A DNA stretch of 64,000 nucleotides from JAAYJT01 sp037446395. Lineage in GTDB: Bacteria; Bacteroidota; Bacteroidia; Bacteroidales; JAAYJT01. The DNA is taken from assembly GCA_037446395.1 (NCBI GenBank), contig JBBIIP010000014.1:1-64000 (forward strand), written 5' to 3'. This document shows positions 51,866 to 62,115 of the stretch, piece after piece; within the stretch, counting starts at the first letter, position 1; every line of letters starts with the position of its first letter. Position numbers and translations under genes: made by a program. The notes under the pieces are model-generated. The model saw only the letters and a program-made list of their open reading frames with translations, ran no database searches and was not told the origin of the DNA.

Positions 51866-54340
51866 TTGATTGCATTGCGCAAACAACGTCAACACTTAGG
51901 CATTGTGCTGCTCAGGTTGGATTTTCTGGCTGAACATCTCCTGAAATTGTTCTTTTTATTGCTCATTTCTATGCAGGTTACCTATGCCGAAGGCACCCGG
52001 CAACTCGAGCCCTATGGCACAACAGTGAAACCTACTGAACTGACAAAATTACGAATTACAAACAATGCTGCTTCAGGGAGGGTTTTGTTTGCGCAGGTAG
52101 GTTGTCCGGAGCCATACAGACTGAATGTTTTTGTGAATGACCTTGCTGAAACCATCTATTTCGGAATCAACGCAGGTAGGGACAGTTTGTATTACCAGTT
52201 TCGCGATCCTGACAACAATGTGGTTCCCGGGTTTTCATTATCAAGGGTGCCTCAATCTGGTGCAGGGTATATTTCGAGCTACAACGAAGCGATTAGCGGC
52301 CCTAAAATCTCCGGGGGCAATCCCATAGGCTATACGCCTTTAATTCTTACTCCAACAAAAACAGGAAATTATTACATCGAGTTTGCATCAAATGCATCAG
52401 GTGCAGCAGTTTCAGACACTCAATTGACCTTTTTTGACATAACAGTTGCCAAGGGTAATAAAGTGATAGATGGGCGTCTATGGAGTAAGGCCTGGCAAAT
52501 TAATTCGGGAAGTGGTTATTTCACAATTCCTCCCACGACACAGTCGTTCGCAAAATTCTACATCTATGCCAGCGACAGCATCGTTACCCAGCTAGACCTG
52601 AATGGACTATGCGGAGGAATTTATACCATCTATTGCAACTATTTTGGTGTTACAAACACGGGCAACTGGTTCTCCGACCGCAGATCAGTCAACAGATTTC
52701 CATCAACGGGAGATTCGCCGCAATACAAAATATTCCTCAATGATCCTGATCCTGAATGTTTTCCAACAGGCCGTGCAGGAGAAATATGCGCCTTAAGTAG
52801 CACTTCCTATTGCGATGGCACTGTTGATATCCTTCTGAAAGTGAACAAACCCGGATCGGTTTCGCTGCATCTCGATTGCCCCCCTGCCGGGCTGGGACCA
52901 GAGGATCTCGATTTCTCAATCGCGGTGAAAGGATCGGGCAACTGCTCAACCTGGGATACAATTCGCTGGAATGGCTTGGATAAATTGCAGCAAATGGTTC
53001 ATAACGGAGCCGGAATTTCAATGGATATTGATTATATCAATGGTTTAACCAACCTCCCATTGTGGGATGTCGAGAGTGCCTACCAGGGAATAAAAGTTGA
53101 CCTGGTTAGGCCTTTGCCTCCGAGCGGGAATACAAAACTGCCTCTCTTTTGGGATGATTCGGGATGTGGTGGAACAACTAACACACTTACCGGCTGCATT
53201 TACCCGGCCAGTTCGAATATTTCAGGGTGTCACAATTTTCCGGACTCTCCTCCCAAACACGACCAAATGGTCAACACATGGTGGTTCTATAATACCAAAG
53301 CAACCATCCACAGTACCCTGGTTGTAAAACGCCTTCCCTCCACACCACCCATGCCTTCCGGCCCCTTATCCGTTTGCCCGGGGCAACCCAATGTTGCCTA
53401 TGCAGTCCCTACACAACTTAACACTGAGAAATACATCTGGTACTTGCCCGATGGAAGAACAGACACTACAACCGTACCCAAAATATTCTTCGGTTACCCG
53501 GATCTGGAAATACCCCTTAAACTTTCGGTAAAAGGATGGAATGCTGCCTGCGGATATGGGGAAGTCTCTACTGAACTTACTATTAACCCGATCCCGAAAA
53601 TAAGCGGCCCTGCCGAAGCTTGCCAGAAAACATTATCCAGATTCTCAACCATCCCAGGGCTGATTGGCTATCAGTGGTCGGTCTCAGAGCAAGGAGCCAT
53701 ACTTGGTGGTAACAAAAGCAACTCAATCACAGTATTTTGGAACAGTGCGGGTGATAAAACTGTGCAGGTTCTGACCAATTCTGAAAACTGCCCCTCTGTG
53801 CCCACTTTGTTTCAAACCTTGGTGCATCCCACACCCACGCCTGACATAGCGCCCAGCGATACGATTTGGCTTTGCGACTTTAGACCTTTTGTCATGGAAA
53901 GCAAAAACACCTATAAGAAATATGCCTGGCAGGATGGAGATACATCAATGGTTTATATAACTCGCAAACCGGGAACCTATTCGTTGACCGTGGTGGATAA
54001 TTTTGGCTGCATGGGAAGCGATGTGGTGGTTCTTGAGCCCTGTATACAGGCATTTTTTGCGCCCAATGCTTTTGCGCCAGGTAACCCTGAAAAGAATAAT
54101 ATATTCCGAATTCTAGACAATGGGTTGCTTCATTCCTCAAGAGTAGAGTTGCTAATATACAACCGCTGGGGCGAAAAGGTTTTTGAAGGAAACGGGATTC
54201 GTGATGGTTGGGATGGCACGCATCACGGGCAGCCTTGTCCGGCAGGGATATATGTTTACAGAATAATTCTGCCCTATCATGCCATTGACTTTAAGCATGT
54301 TGCCGGCCCTCTCAGCGGCACATTTATGCTTGTGCGCTAG
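51866..54340 (+). CDS. secreted T9SS cargo protein with gliding-motility-associated C-terminal domain
   Basis: An 824-residue protein when read from a TTG at 51866. A hydrophobic segment near residues 29-40 (LKLFFLLLISMQVTYAEG) is the signal peptide, and the only nearby ATG lies inside it, so the exact start is uncertain. The body has beta-sandwich and PKD-like modules (IPKISGPAEACQKTLSRF, SVSEQGAILGG) and several cysteine-rich loops. The last 90 residues are the gliding-motility-associated C-terminal domain: FFAPNAFAPGNPEKNNIFRI, LLIYNRWGEKVFEGNG, DGWDGTHHGQPCPAGIYVY. This domain is recognised by the type IX secretion machinery. It is likely a surface or extracellular protein. Confidence 0.82.
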   Translation: MIALRKQRQHLGIVLLRLDFLAEHLLKLFFLLLISMQVTYAEGTRQLEPYGTTVKPTELTKLRITNNAASGRVLFAQVGCPEPYRLNVFVNDLAETIYFGINAGRDSLYYQFRDPDNNVVPGFSLSRVPQSGAGYISSYNEAISGPKISGGNPIGYTPLILTPTKTGNYYIEFASNASGAAVSDTQLTFFDITVAKGNKVIDGRLWSKAWQINSGSGYFTIPPTTQSFAKFYIYASDSIVTQLDLNGLCGGIYTIYCNYFGVTNTGNWFSDRRSVNRFPSTGDSPQYKIFLNDPDPECFPTGRAGEICALSSTSYCDGTVDILLKVNKPGSVSLHLDCPPAGLGPEDLDFSIAVKGSGNCSTWDTIRWNGLDKLQQMVHNGAGISMDIDYINGLTNLPLWDVESAYQGIKVDLVRPLPPSGNTKLPLFWDDSGCGGTTNTLTGCIYPASSNISGCHNFPDSPPKHDQMVNTWWFYNTKATIHSTLVVKRLPSTPPMPSGPLSVCPGQPNVAYAVPTQLNTEKYIWYLPDGRTDTTTVPKIFFGYPDLEIPLKLSVKGWNAACGYGEVSTELTINPIPKISGPAEACQKTLSRFSTIPGLIGYQWSVSEQGAILGGNKSNSITVFWNSAGDKTVQVLTNSENCPSVPTLFQTLVHPTPTPDIAPSDTIWLCDFRPFVMESKNTYKKYAWQDGDTSMVYITRKPGTYSLTVVDNFGCMGSDVVVLEPCIQAFFAPNAFAPGNPEKNNIFRILDNGLLHSSRVELLIYNRWGEKVFEGNGIRDGWDGTHHGQPCPAGIYVYRIILPYHAIDFKHVAGPLSGTFMLVR

Positions 54341-54431
54341 AAGCAAACAATGGCAATCTCAATATCCTGAATAGAATCTATTCCGAGCGCTGACATAGGT
54401 ATCACGCGGGAAGCATGAAATAATACCCTGT

Positions 54432-56381
54432 TTATTCGAGCAGGTATTTTTCGAGAAACATGACGGTTGCCCATTGCTGGAAAGAGGAATTCTCTTTTTT
54501 GCGGAAACCATGGCCTTCATCTTTTGCCAACAAATACCATACCTCCAGGCCTTTCTGCTGCATTTGGTTTTTCATCTGTTCCGATTCAGTTGCAGGCACC
54601 CGTGGATCGTTCAACCCCTGAACAATCAATAAAGGCTTCGTGATTTTGTCAACATGATTAAGTGGTGATATTTTTTCCAGGAAGGCCCTCATTTCGGGGT
54701 CCCGCTCGTCGCCATACTCCACCCTTCGTAAATCTTTTCGGTATTCTTCGGTGTTTTGCAAAAAAGTAACAAAATTGCTGATTCCAACCACATCAACTCC
54801 ACATCGCAGCCGATGGCTGTAATGCATCAGAGATGCAAGCACCATGTAACCTCCATATGAGCCGCCCATCACAGCCACCCTTGTGGCATCGAGTTCGGGC
54901 TGCCTTGAAATCCAATCCAGTAGTTTTCCAATATCCTGTACCGATTCCTCGCGTTTGAAACCATTGTCGAGCTTGACAAAAGTTTTTCCATACCCTGTTG
55001 ATCCCCGCACGTTAGGATCAATCACGGCAATCCCGAGTTCGTTGGTAAGGAAGCTGCGAAATGCGTTGAAACTTGGTACTGATTGTCCTTCGGGGCCTCC
55101 ATGAATGTTGATGACCACTGGTATTTTTGAGGTCTTGTTCTGAGGCTTGTAATAAAATGCCGGAATCAGCCGCGGTTTGCCATCTTCGAAATCGAAGGTT
55201 TCATACCTGATCAATTGAGGTGAAACAAACCTGGTATTATCAATGCCTCCAACCTCACTAGATGTCCATTGAGTGAGTTTATTGCTTTTTAAATCGTAAG
55301 AATAAATATCGCTGGGCGATTGGGGAGAGTTGATAATCAAACTGAATACCTTCCCGTCGGGATGAAAATCTGAGGCAGAAATAATTCCGGTAGGCAAATT
55401 GGGCAGAACGGAGAATTTTTTCGATGACATATCAAGTTTATACAACTTGTCAATTCCGTTCTCGCTTACTTCAAAAATCATAATTCTACGCTTTTTGTCA
55501 ATAATGAAACTCGAAACATCCCACGGAATGGCTGAAGTAATTTCTTTAGATATTTTCGTAGCAAGGTCATAGTATTTAAGAGTTCGAAATTCACCCCCTT
55601 GGTCTGAAGTGTAAAAAATTCCATTTCCATCGGCCGACCAGGCAGCACGGCCATAAGCAATATCTTCGGTGGAGGGATTAACTTGCTCAAGCTGTTTGGT
55701 TTCAAGATCAAGAATATGCAAGAATGATTTATTGGCCGAAATATAATTGGCTACCAACACTTTTTTCCCATCCAGGCTCCAATCAACCGGCGACCAGGAA
55801 CCGCCCTGTGCCAGAATTAATCTTGCCTCCTTTGGATTGTTCATCGAAGAAAGATATAAATCGTAATCTTTCCTGTTTCGGCGTGTGCTCACATAGATAA
55901 AACGGTCGCCTGAGGCATCCCACATAACGCCAGAATTTTGCGTACGGCCACCATCGGATAACATTTCATGGTTTCCGGTGGACAGATCGAACCAATAGAG
56001 CTGCCTAAATTCATTTCCGCCAATATCTTTGGTAAACATGAATCCATTATAGGCAGGATTTGGCGAAAAAGAAGCTCCACCAACGGGCTCTCTGAAAAAG
56101 GTTAATTGTTTTCGGGCACCTCCAGGACGATCAATAAAATGCAACTGGGTTGTTTCTCCAAAACGGGTTGACATGAGCATGCCTTTGCCATCGGCCTTCC
56201 ATCCCTGAGGAGAGGCACTGCGTGCATTCTGATATTGATTCATACGCTCTTTCAGCATTTCCGGAATGTCCGGAATGTTTTCGATTACCAGATTGCCGAA
56301 TTCCTTTTTTGCAGTCTGCCCTGGCAATGAGAAGGAGAACAAAATAGCCACCAAGAAAGTTAAAACATGTTTTGTGGTCAT
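54432..56381 (-). CDS. secreted S9 family prolyl-oligopeptidase-like peptidase
   Basis: A 649-residue exported peptidase from the ATG at 56381 (MTTKHVLTFLVAILFSFSLPGQT); the open frame reaches 56501, but the chosen start gives a proper signal peptide. A seven-bladed beta-propeller (about residues 70-390) is built from WSPDGxxI-like repeats (SPVDWSLDGKKVLV, AAWSADGNGIFYTSDQGG). The catalytic alpha/beta-hydrolase domain follows, with the nucleophile in VMGGSYGGYMVLASL, an Asp in the VQGLNDPRVP region and His in AKDEGHGFRKKENS. It probably cleaves dipeptides or prolyl bonds in the periplasm. Divergent from the FG-GAP gene. Confidence 0.93.
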   Translation of the reverse strand: MTTKHVLTFLVAILFSFSLPGQTAKKEFGNLVIENIPDIPEMLKERMNQYQNARSASPQGWKADGKGMLMSTRFGETTQLHFIDRPGGARKQLTFFREPVGGASFSPNPAYNGFMFTKDIGGNEFRQLYWFDLSTGNHEMLSDGGRTQNSGVMWDASGDRFIYVSTRRNRKDYDLYLSSMNNPKEARLILAQGGSWSPVDWSLDGKKVLVANYISANKSFLHILDLETKQLEQVNPSTEDIAYGRAAWSADGNGIFYTSDQGGEFRTLKYYDLATKISKEITSAIPWDVSSFIIDKKRRIMIFEVSENGIDKLYKLDMSSKKFSVLPNLPTGIISASDFHPDGKVFSLIINSPQSPSDIYSYDLKSNKLTQWTSSEVGGIDNTRFVSPQLIRYETFDFEDGKPRLIPAFYYKPQNKTSKIPVVINIHGGPEGQSVPSFNAFRSFLTNELGIAVIDPNVRGSTGYGKTFVKLDNGFKREESVQDIGKLLDWISRQPELDATRVAVMGGSYGGYMVLASLMHYSHRLRCGVDVVGISNFVTFLQNTEEYRKDLRRVEYGDERDPEMRAFLEKISPLNHVDKITKPLLIVQGLNDPRVPATESEQMKNQMQQKGLEVWYLLAKDEGHGFRKKENSSFQQWATVMFLEKYLLE

Positions 56382-56707
56382 AATGGGTTGAGTTAAATAA
56401 AAATATTCTATGATTTTGGATTGTAAAATTAGCTTTTTCAACCTATATGCAAAATGAGGAGTGCGTATTTTTACATATTGCAAATAGAAAAAATAAAGCA
56501 ATCATTTGAAAATCAACTACATCTGTTTCGATGATAATTTTCTGAATTCTACAGAGACAAATTCAATGGGGAATTTATTTGCCTCTACACTGGATAATTA
56601 ATTGAAAAAATTTGTCTTTCATGATCGAATTAAATTATAAATCTCTTAATTTTGAATGTCATTACTGTCTATGTATTCACTGCCATAATCATCCAAATAC
56701 TTTCGAA
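56382..56707. other. divergent intergenic region
   Basis: 326 bases with the promoters of the S9 peptidase (minus) and the FG-GAP protein (plus). It holds the sequence CAATCATTTGAAAATCAAC at 56499-56517, also present at 50067-50085. No gene is visible; in-frame codons from 56612 to 56707 precede a better start at 56708. Confidence 0.5.
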
Positions 56708-58441
56708 ATGAAGAACAATCTACTTTGTTTGCTTTTTACATTTATTCCCATTATTCTATGTGCACAGCCCAAAGCACAGAGGGCATATCTTGGGCCGGCC
56801 GGTGAAGTGTTAACTGAAACTTTGACTGCTGGTGATTTTGATCTTCCGATGAATGCCAATAGTAAGTTTAACCAACTTCCAGGATGGCCAAAAAAGATTG
56901 CAGCCAATCAGACATTTAAGAATTTCAGGGGTGTGGTACTTGCAGATATTGATAGGGATGGTGCCGATGAAATTCTCGCGGCATCGCGCAGCACACTGTG
57001 GGCATTCAAGGGAGATGGGACCTTGCTTTGGAGTAAAGTATTGATCGGTACGGCAATTTACCCTCCAGCGGTAGCCGTGCTGGATGAAAATGGAACGATT
57101 GGGATTGTTCAGGTAACCGGCGGTACGCCAAACAATGGGAGGGTATATTTACTCGATGCCAATGGAACCGATCGTGCTGGCTGGCCGCTCAGCTTTAGTG
57201 CCCACTGGGTTATATGCGGTCCCGTGATAGCCGATGTGAATGGCGATGGAGTTTGCGAGGTGATTGTTCAAACCCGCACATCGAACAACCTTCATGTGCT
57301 TAAACTCGACGGAACCCCTCTCAATGCCAATTGGCCGAAGAACCTCGGCGGAACACCTGCAATAACCCCTTCGGTAGCAGATATTGACAACGATGGAGGT
57401 ATTGAGATAGTGACAGGAAATTCGAGCGGAGTATTGTTTTGTTTCGATGCCAACGGTCAGGCGAAACCTGGTTTTCCGGTTGCCGCAGACGATTATAGTT
57501 TTTCATATCAATCACCCTTGCTGGTTGATTTGGATGGAAACAAGCAGCTAAGCATTGTTGGGTCAACACATGGAAACGCCCCAAAATTTTATGTCCGAAA
57601 CCACACCGGAAATTATCGAAACGGTTGGCCTGTGGCTGTTCCCGACAACAATTGGACCTACTCTCCGCCGACCGTGGTTGACATTGGCAATGATGGCAAC
57701 TTTGAGATCTTTATGAGCCGCCCCATCGGCGAAACACCCCTGCCCATGCTCTACGGATTTCGCCCGAATGGCTCGATGCTTAGCAATTTTCCGATCACAA
57801 AAGCCGGTGGGCTCGAGGGTTTTATGAGCATTGCCGACATCACAGGCGACGGAGTCCAGGACATACTCTTTGGAAGCAACCTGATGGTTGACGGAAAAGG
57901 CTTCATTCATGCCTACAACATGAACGGAACAGGAGAAATTGCGGGGTTTCCTCTGCGGCCAAGCGGCTTCACTTATATGAACGGGCCAAACCTCGGCGAC
58001 GTGACTGGAGATGGCATTTTGAATCTTGTGGCTTTATCATATGAACAAACATTTAGTGCTCTCGACTCCACAATCATCAATGTCTACAACCTGCAAGTCC
58101 CTGTTTCTGAGGCGAAAGTTCTTTTTGGAACTTACAAAGGAAGCAATAGCCGCAGCGGATTTGTAAAAAGATCGTTCTACTCATCGGCTCCTAACCACGA
58201 ACCGGATAAGGTGATCGTCTACCCCAATCCAACCCGTGACCAGTTGATGGTTGATTTTTCAGGAAAAATTGATTTGATCAGTATTTTCAGAATGGATGGA
58301 AAAGAAGTGGTCAGCTATCGGCCGACAGAACAGGGAAGCGTTATCATCAATACCAGCCAGCTTAAATCCGGGATTTACCTGTTGATAATCACCGACCTCC
58401 GGGGGGGTACATATCGGAATAAAATTTCGATAACGAGGTAA
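56708..58441 (+). CDS. FG-GAP/VCBS beta-propeller protein with T9SS type A sorting domain
   Basis: A 577-residue secreted protein from the ATG at 56708 (MKNNLLCLLFTFIPIILCAQ), which gives a proper signal peptide; an earlier in-frame ATG at 56612 would put 32 residues in front of it. The body is a beta-propeller of about seven FG-GAP/VCBS repeats, each with an aspartate-rich calcium loop such as DIDRDGADEILAAS, DVNGDGVCEVIVQ, DIDNDGGIEIVTG, DIGNDGNFEIF and DITGDGVQDILFG. The last 80 residues are a T9SS type A sorting domain: VIVYPNPTRDQLMVDF, then LISIFRMDGKEVVSY and IINTSQLKSGIYLLIITD. It should be exported by T9SS and retained at the surface. Confidence 0.88.
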   Translation: MKNNLLCLLFTFIPIILCAQPKAQRAYLGPAGEVLTETLTAGDFDLPMNANSKFNQLPGWPKKIAANQTFKNFRGVVLADIDRDGADEILAASRSTLWAFKGDGTLLWSKVLIGTAIYPPAVAVLDENGTIGIVQVTGGTPNNGRVYLLDANGTDRAGWPLSFSAHWVICGPVIADVNGDGVCEVIVQTRTSNNLHVLKLDGTPLNANWPKNLGGTPAITPSVADIDNDGGIEIVTGNSSGVLFCFDANGQAKPGFPVAADDYSFSYQSPLLVDLDGNKQLSIVGSTHGNAPKFYVRNHTGNYRNGWPVAVPDNNWTYSPPTVVDIGNDGNFEIFMSRPIGETPLPMLYGFRPNGSMLSNFPITKAGGLEGFMSIADITGDGVQDILFGSNLMVDGKGFIHAYNMNGTGEIAGFPLRPSGFTYMNGPNLGDVTGDGILNLVALSYEQTFSALDSTIINVYNLQVPVSEAKVLFGTYKGSNSRSGFVKRSFYSSAPNHEPDKVIVYPNPTRDQLMVDFSGKIDLISIFRMDGKEVVSYRPTEQGSVIINTSQLKSGIYLLIITDLRGGTYRNKISITR

Positions 58442-58509
58442 ACATTTTTGGACTTTTGGTGATTCAAACACTCGCCCACCGCTTTTATCGTTCAGGGAGA
58501 ATTCTACAT

Positions 58510-61380
58510 TTATCTGCTACACACTCCCTTATAAGTGCAAAACTTACAATTTTCCTGTTCTTTTGTTTGTTCAAACGGAACAGAAGCATCGTAAATTTGT
58601 GTGATGATTTTTGTCAGAACACTTTCTATGTGTTTCAGCGGGTCGTCCTGGTCCGCAGGCAACCTGACTCTTATAAATTCTTCTTTCAGCAGCCTAAATG
58701 AGATAATTCCCGAATCCGGAAAGGTCGAATTATAGTGCCTGGAATATAACCATCCGTAGATAGCCAGTTGTAGTGCCTTGTCATATTCTGGTTTAGTGAG
58801 AAGGTCGTCCCATTGTCTTATCTGAAGTTTCTCTTTTTTAACATCTCCGGTTTTGAAATCAATCACCCGGATTTTGCCTCCAAACCTGTCAATGCGATCG
58901 GCACGCCCCTTAATTTTTATCTTAAGCATTGATCCATCTGGTTGCACAACCTGTATGGATGTGGAATTTATATTACCAAAAAGGTGTTCAATAGAATCAA
59001 TGTAAAGATGTTGATCTTGCTTTGAAAGGCTTATGATCCATTTTTGCTCGAGCTTTAGGAACCGCCTGATGAATGAAGCGGCCACCTTCAACATCAAATG
59101 ATTTTTTCCGTAGTCCAATTCACCACCGGCATATCTTTTGCTAAACTCCTGAAGCAAAACAGCGTGTGATCGTGTTTGAAGTTCCCTAATTATTGTGAGG
59201 TCGAGTGGTTTTCCAACCAGTGGTACGTAAAGCTCTTTTAGTGCATTGTGCACTGCATCGCCAAAAGTAGCGGCATCCATTTCGTCGAGAGTTACTGCTC
59301 CTTCTCCAATTTTCAGAATCTGGCTGAAATAAAACTTTAACGGGCAGGAAATAAATGTGCTGATGCCAGTCGGACTGAGACCTCTTTCTGCCAGTTCGAA
59401 GAGTTGGTTCATTACTTCAGTGTTCTTCTTCACCACAATAGCCTTATTGATTTGATGCACCTCGACCTCAGGCATGTGGAGCTGTTCCGTATAGTTAACA
59501 GAAGGATTCTTTTGAAGCAATTCGTGCTTAATTTGCATCAAGTATCTGCTTCGCTCGCCTCCTCCAAGGGCATCGGCAAGGGTATTGTAAATAAAATGCA
59601 CATTTTCTGAGCGTTGAAGCAGGCGATAGAAATGATAGGCAAATATTGCTTCCTTGTCTGAATAAACAGGCAGGCCAAATTCTCTGCGAATATCAAATGT
59701 AATAAACGAATTATCGCGCTTACCCGTTGGAAGAACTCCTTCGTTTACACTGAGCATGATGATGTTACGGAAGTCAAGAGCTCTTGTTTCGAGCATTCCC
59801 ATTACCTGCAATCCTGAGAGTGGTTCTCCAACAAATGGAATTTTAATAGAAGAACACTGGGTCTTAATCAGTAATTGCAACCCCTTGAGAGTGAGCTCTG
59901 TACCCGATCTTGTCAGGAGTTGCTTGAGCTTGTTGATTACCAGCGAGAGTTGATAGATAAAAAGAATCTCTTGTGTATGATGGTATTGGTTATTATCTCC
60001 GCGCCAATGTTCTCTCAATAGATCTATTAAAGTCGCCATGCGATGAACTGCCTGATGAACATCAGACCAACCCTGCAAGATTGTGGTTAGTAAGTATGCA
60101 GAATCCTCTGAAACATTAAAATAATCAACTACCTCCCTGCATGTAATAAACGTTTTTCCGGAGGACAGGATATGATTGATGGCTGCTGCATAATTTTCTA
60201 TTTGAGCGAGGCCTGTGCTGTAGATATATGGATGGCGCAATACCCTCAGCAGATCGCGGAAGTAAAATTTTAGGTTGATTTCTGATCTTACAACACCCAT
60301 GTCCATATTTTGAATCTTTCCGATGGCATGCAAATGCATTGTAATCAGCGAATCAATCATTTCATAAGCAGGGGTGAGCGACAAAGGATAGCCCATCGTA
60401 ATATTAAGCTCACTTATATTTGGCGGGAGGGCATGCAATAGAGGAATGAGCAGGGTTTCGTCATTAAGCACCAATGCGGTCTGATTAATCTCCTGGTCAG
60501 CCATGCGAGCAAGTAGTTGTCGGGCAAATTTCACCTGCCCAATGTTTCCTGAAACACCAGTGAGGGTTATATTTTTTGGAGTGCCGGCTAACAAAGTGTC
60601 AACCCACTTGAACTCGTTGACATTATAATTTTTAAAATAACCTCTCAGGTCTTTGCCTGCTTCCTGGTGTTCATCAGAGATATAATACTGATCAGCATCA
60701 AAGAGCATTTCAACTTTTACATTCGGCTCCATTGAACGGATTATTTTTTGCTCGGCTGCGCACAGCGTGCTAAATCCGGCAAAGACACATGTATTCCATG
60801 AAGCGGCAGCAATCTTTATAGTGCCAAACTCTGATAACAATCTGAATGCCAAACCTTTATAAACACTTTTCTGAGCAATAATTTTGGCCCTGAATTTTTC
60901 ATACAGGGCACCCAGGGAGCGATAAAAATCCAAATATTGTTTCTGTTTTGAAGAGAGAGGGGCAGTGCCAAGGTTCCAGTTTTCAATGGTTTTCGCTTCC
61001 GAAAGATAGTTAAACAAGGCATGTGCATCAACCAGGTGCATGTCAATATCCTCAAAATCATTCAGTAAAATCTGGCCCCACTTCAGAAATTCTTCAAATG
61101 ACTTGGCGTTCTCACCTTGCTGAAGTTTATATTCGGAGTAAAGATCCCACAGAAGCACAAGATTATCGGCAAGATGAAGTTCGGAAAGTTCAAATACAAA
61201 ATCCTCAATGGCAAAAATTGCAGGTGCAAATGCTGGATTTTCCAGGCGTTCAGACAGATTTTTTTTTAAAAAAATAGCCCCCCTTCTACTCGGCAGCACA
61301 ACACACACCATATGCATTTTTCCGGGATAATGTTTGAGCAGGTGACCGGCAACTTTGTCAAGAAAGGGTTGGTGAGGCAT
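58510..61380 (-). CDS. AddB-like PD-(D/E)XK nuclease with a four-cysteine iron-sulphur motif
   Basis: A 956-residue protein with an inactivated helicase-like body. The N-terminal nucleotide-loop relic is VVLPSRRGAIFLKKNL. The helicase-like part includes QTALVLNDETLLIPLLHAL and MLSVNEGVLP, and the C-terminal nuclease domain has DFKTGDVKKEKL with its DFK catalytic signature. The nuclease is bracketed by four cysteines, one in FISCPLKFYFSQ (about residue 710) and three in CKFCTYKGVCSR at the very end, the [4Fe-4S] pattern of AddB. AddB works with AddA in double-strand break processing. No AddA/UvrD-type gene is in the window; the neighbouring genes are cell-wall salvage enzymes. Confidence 0.82.
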   Translation of the reverse strand: MPHQPFLDKVAGHLLKHYPGKMHMVCVVLPSRRGAIFLKKNLSERLENPAFAPAIFAIEDFVFELSELHLADNLVLLWDLYSEYKLQQGENAKSFEEFLKWGQILLNDFEDIDMHLVDAHALFNYLSEAKTIENWNLGTAPLSSKQKQYLDFYRSLGALYEKFRAKIIAQKSVYKGLAFRLLSEFGTIKIAAASWNTCVFAGFSTLCAAEQKIIRSMEPNVKVEMLFDADQYYISDEHQEAGKDLRGYFKNYNVNEFKWVDTLLAGTPKNITLTGVSGNIGQVKFARQLLARMADQEINQTALVLNDETLLIPLLHALPPNISELNITMGYPLSLTPAYEMIDSLITMHLHAIGKIQNMDMGVVRSEINLKFYFRDLLRVLRHPYIYSTGLAQIENYAAAINHILSSGKTFITCREVVDYFNVSEDSAYLLTTILQGWSDVHQAVHRMATLIDLLREHWRGDNNQYHHTQEILFIYQLSLVINKLKQLLTRSGTELTLKGLQLLIKTQCSSIKIPFVGEPLSGLQVMGMLETRALDFRNIIMLSVNEGVLPTGKRDNSFITFDIRREFGLPVYSDKEAIFAYHFYRLLQRSENVHFIYNTLADALGGGERSRYLMQIKHELLQKNPSVNYTEQLHMPEVEVHQINKAIVVKKNTEVMNQLFELAERGLSPTGISTFISCPLKFYFSQILKIGEGAVTLDEMDAATFGDAVHNALKELYVPLVGKPLDLTIIRELQTRSHAVLLQEFSKRYAGGELDYGKNHLMLKVAASFIRRFLKLEQKWIISLSKQDQHLYIDSIEHLFGNINSTSIQVVQPDGSMLKIKIKGRADRIDRFGGKIRVIDFKTGDVKKEKLQIRQWDDLLTKPEYDKALQLAIYGWLYSRHYNSTFPDSGIISFRLLKEEFIRVRLPADQDDPLKHIESVLTKIITQIYDASVPFEQTKEQENCKFCTYKGVCSR

Positions 61381-61388
61381 AGTGCTGG

Positions 61389-62111
61389 TTAAAATTCGTT
61401 TGATTCAATGAAGCGAGATGCATTTTGCAGGTTTTTAACGCTGCCCACATCCATCCAGATTGAGGGATCGTGCTCGAATGCAAGTACCGGCCTGTTGCTT
61501 GATGCTTTGAGGAGCACATCAATGATGGAGAAGGACTCAGTTTCGGGCATAAAATCAAATATTTCGTAGTTGAGCAGGTAAATTCCACTGAATGCCAGGG
61601 AGCGAAAATTTTTTCCTCTGGATAATGATGGGGCTTTTTCATCGAACCGTCCTTTAAGCTGATTGTGAGCATCAAAAGCAAGGGGTCGTGTGGTTTTTCG
61701 GGCGCTCACGGCCAGAGTGGCCAGCGCACCGGATGCCAGATGTTGTTTGTGCATTTCATCGAGGTCAATCAGCGAGATTATGTCGCAGTTATGAACAAGA
61801 AATGGTTCTCCGGCCCGAAAGAACCATTGAGCCTTTTTAATTCCGCCACCGGTGTCGAGCAATTTGCTCGATTCGTCGGAAAAACTAATGTTTAAGTGGC
61901 GGAATTTTTCCGATTGTAAAAATTCTCTGAGTTTGCCTGCATGGTGATGGAGATTGACTATTATATCATCGAATTGATATTTAACCACCCTCTCAATCAC
62001 GAATTCTATCAATGGCCTATGATTGGCCTCAATCAGGGCTTTGGGCCTATCTTCTGTCAAAGGCCGAAGGCGGGTGCCCATGCCGGCAGCAAGAATCATG
62101 GCTTGGGGCAT
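61389..62111 (-). CDS. MurU-like sugar-1-phosphate nucleotidyltransferase
   Basis: A 240-residue nucleotidyltransferase with the N-terminal signature MILAAGMGTRLRPLTEDRPKALIEANHRPLI. Later it has VNLHHHAGKLREFL, SDESSKLLDTGGGIKKAQWFF and a metal-binding DCIIS-type region (FLVHNCDIISLIDL). This form matches MurU, the MurNAc-1-P uridylyltransferase, which makes UDP-MurNAc from salvaged sugar. The kinase-RapZ fusion gene three genes upstream in the same operon is AmgK-like, the enzyme that makes the MurU substrate. It lies eight bases from the nuclease gene and four from the 123-residue hypothetical. Confidence 0.85.
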   Translation of the reverse strand: MPQAMILAAGMGTRLRPLTEDRPKALIEANHRPLIEFVIERVVKYQFDDIIVNLHHHAGKLREFLQSEKFRHLNISFSDESSKLLDTGGGIKKAQWFFRAGEPFLVHNCDIISLIDLDEMHKQHLASGALATLAVSARKTTRPLAFDAHNQLKGRFDEKAPSLSRGKNFRSLAFSGIYLLNYEIFDFMPETESFSIIDVLLKASSNRPVLAFEHDPSIWMDVGSVKNLQNASRFIESNEF

Positions 62112-62115
62112 GAGG

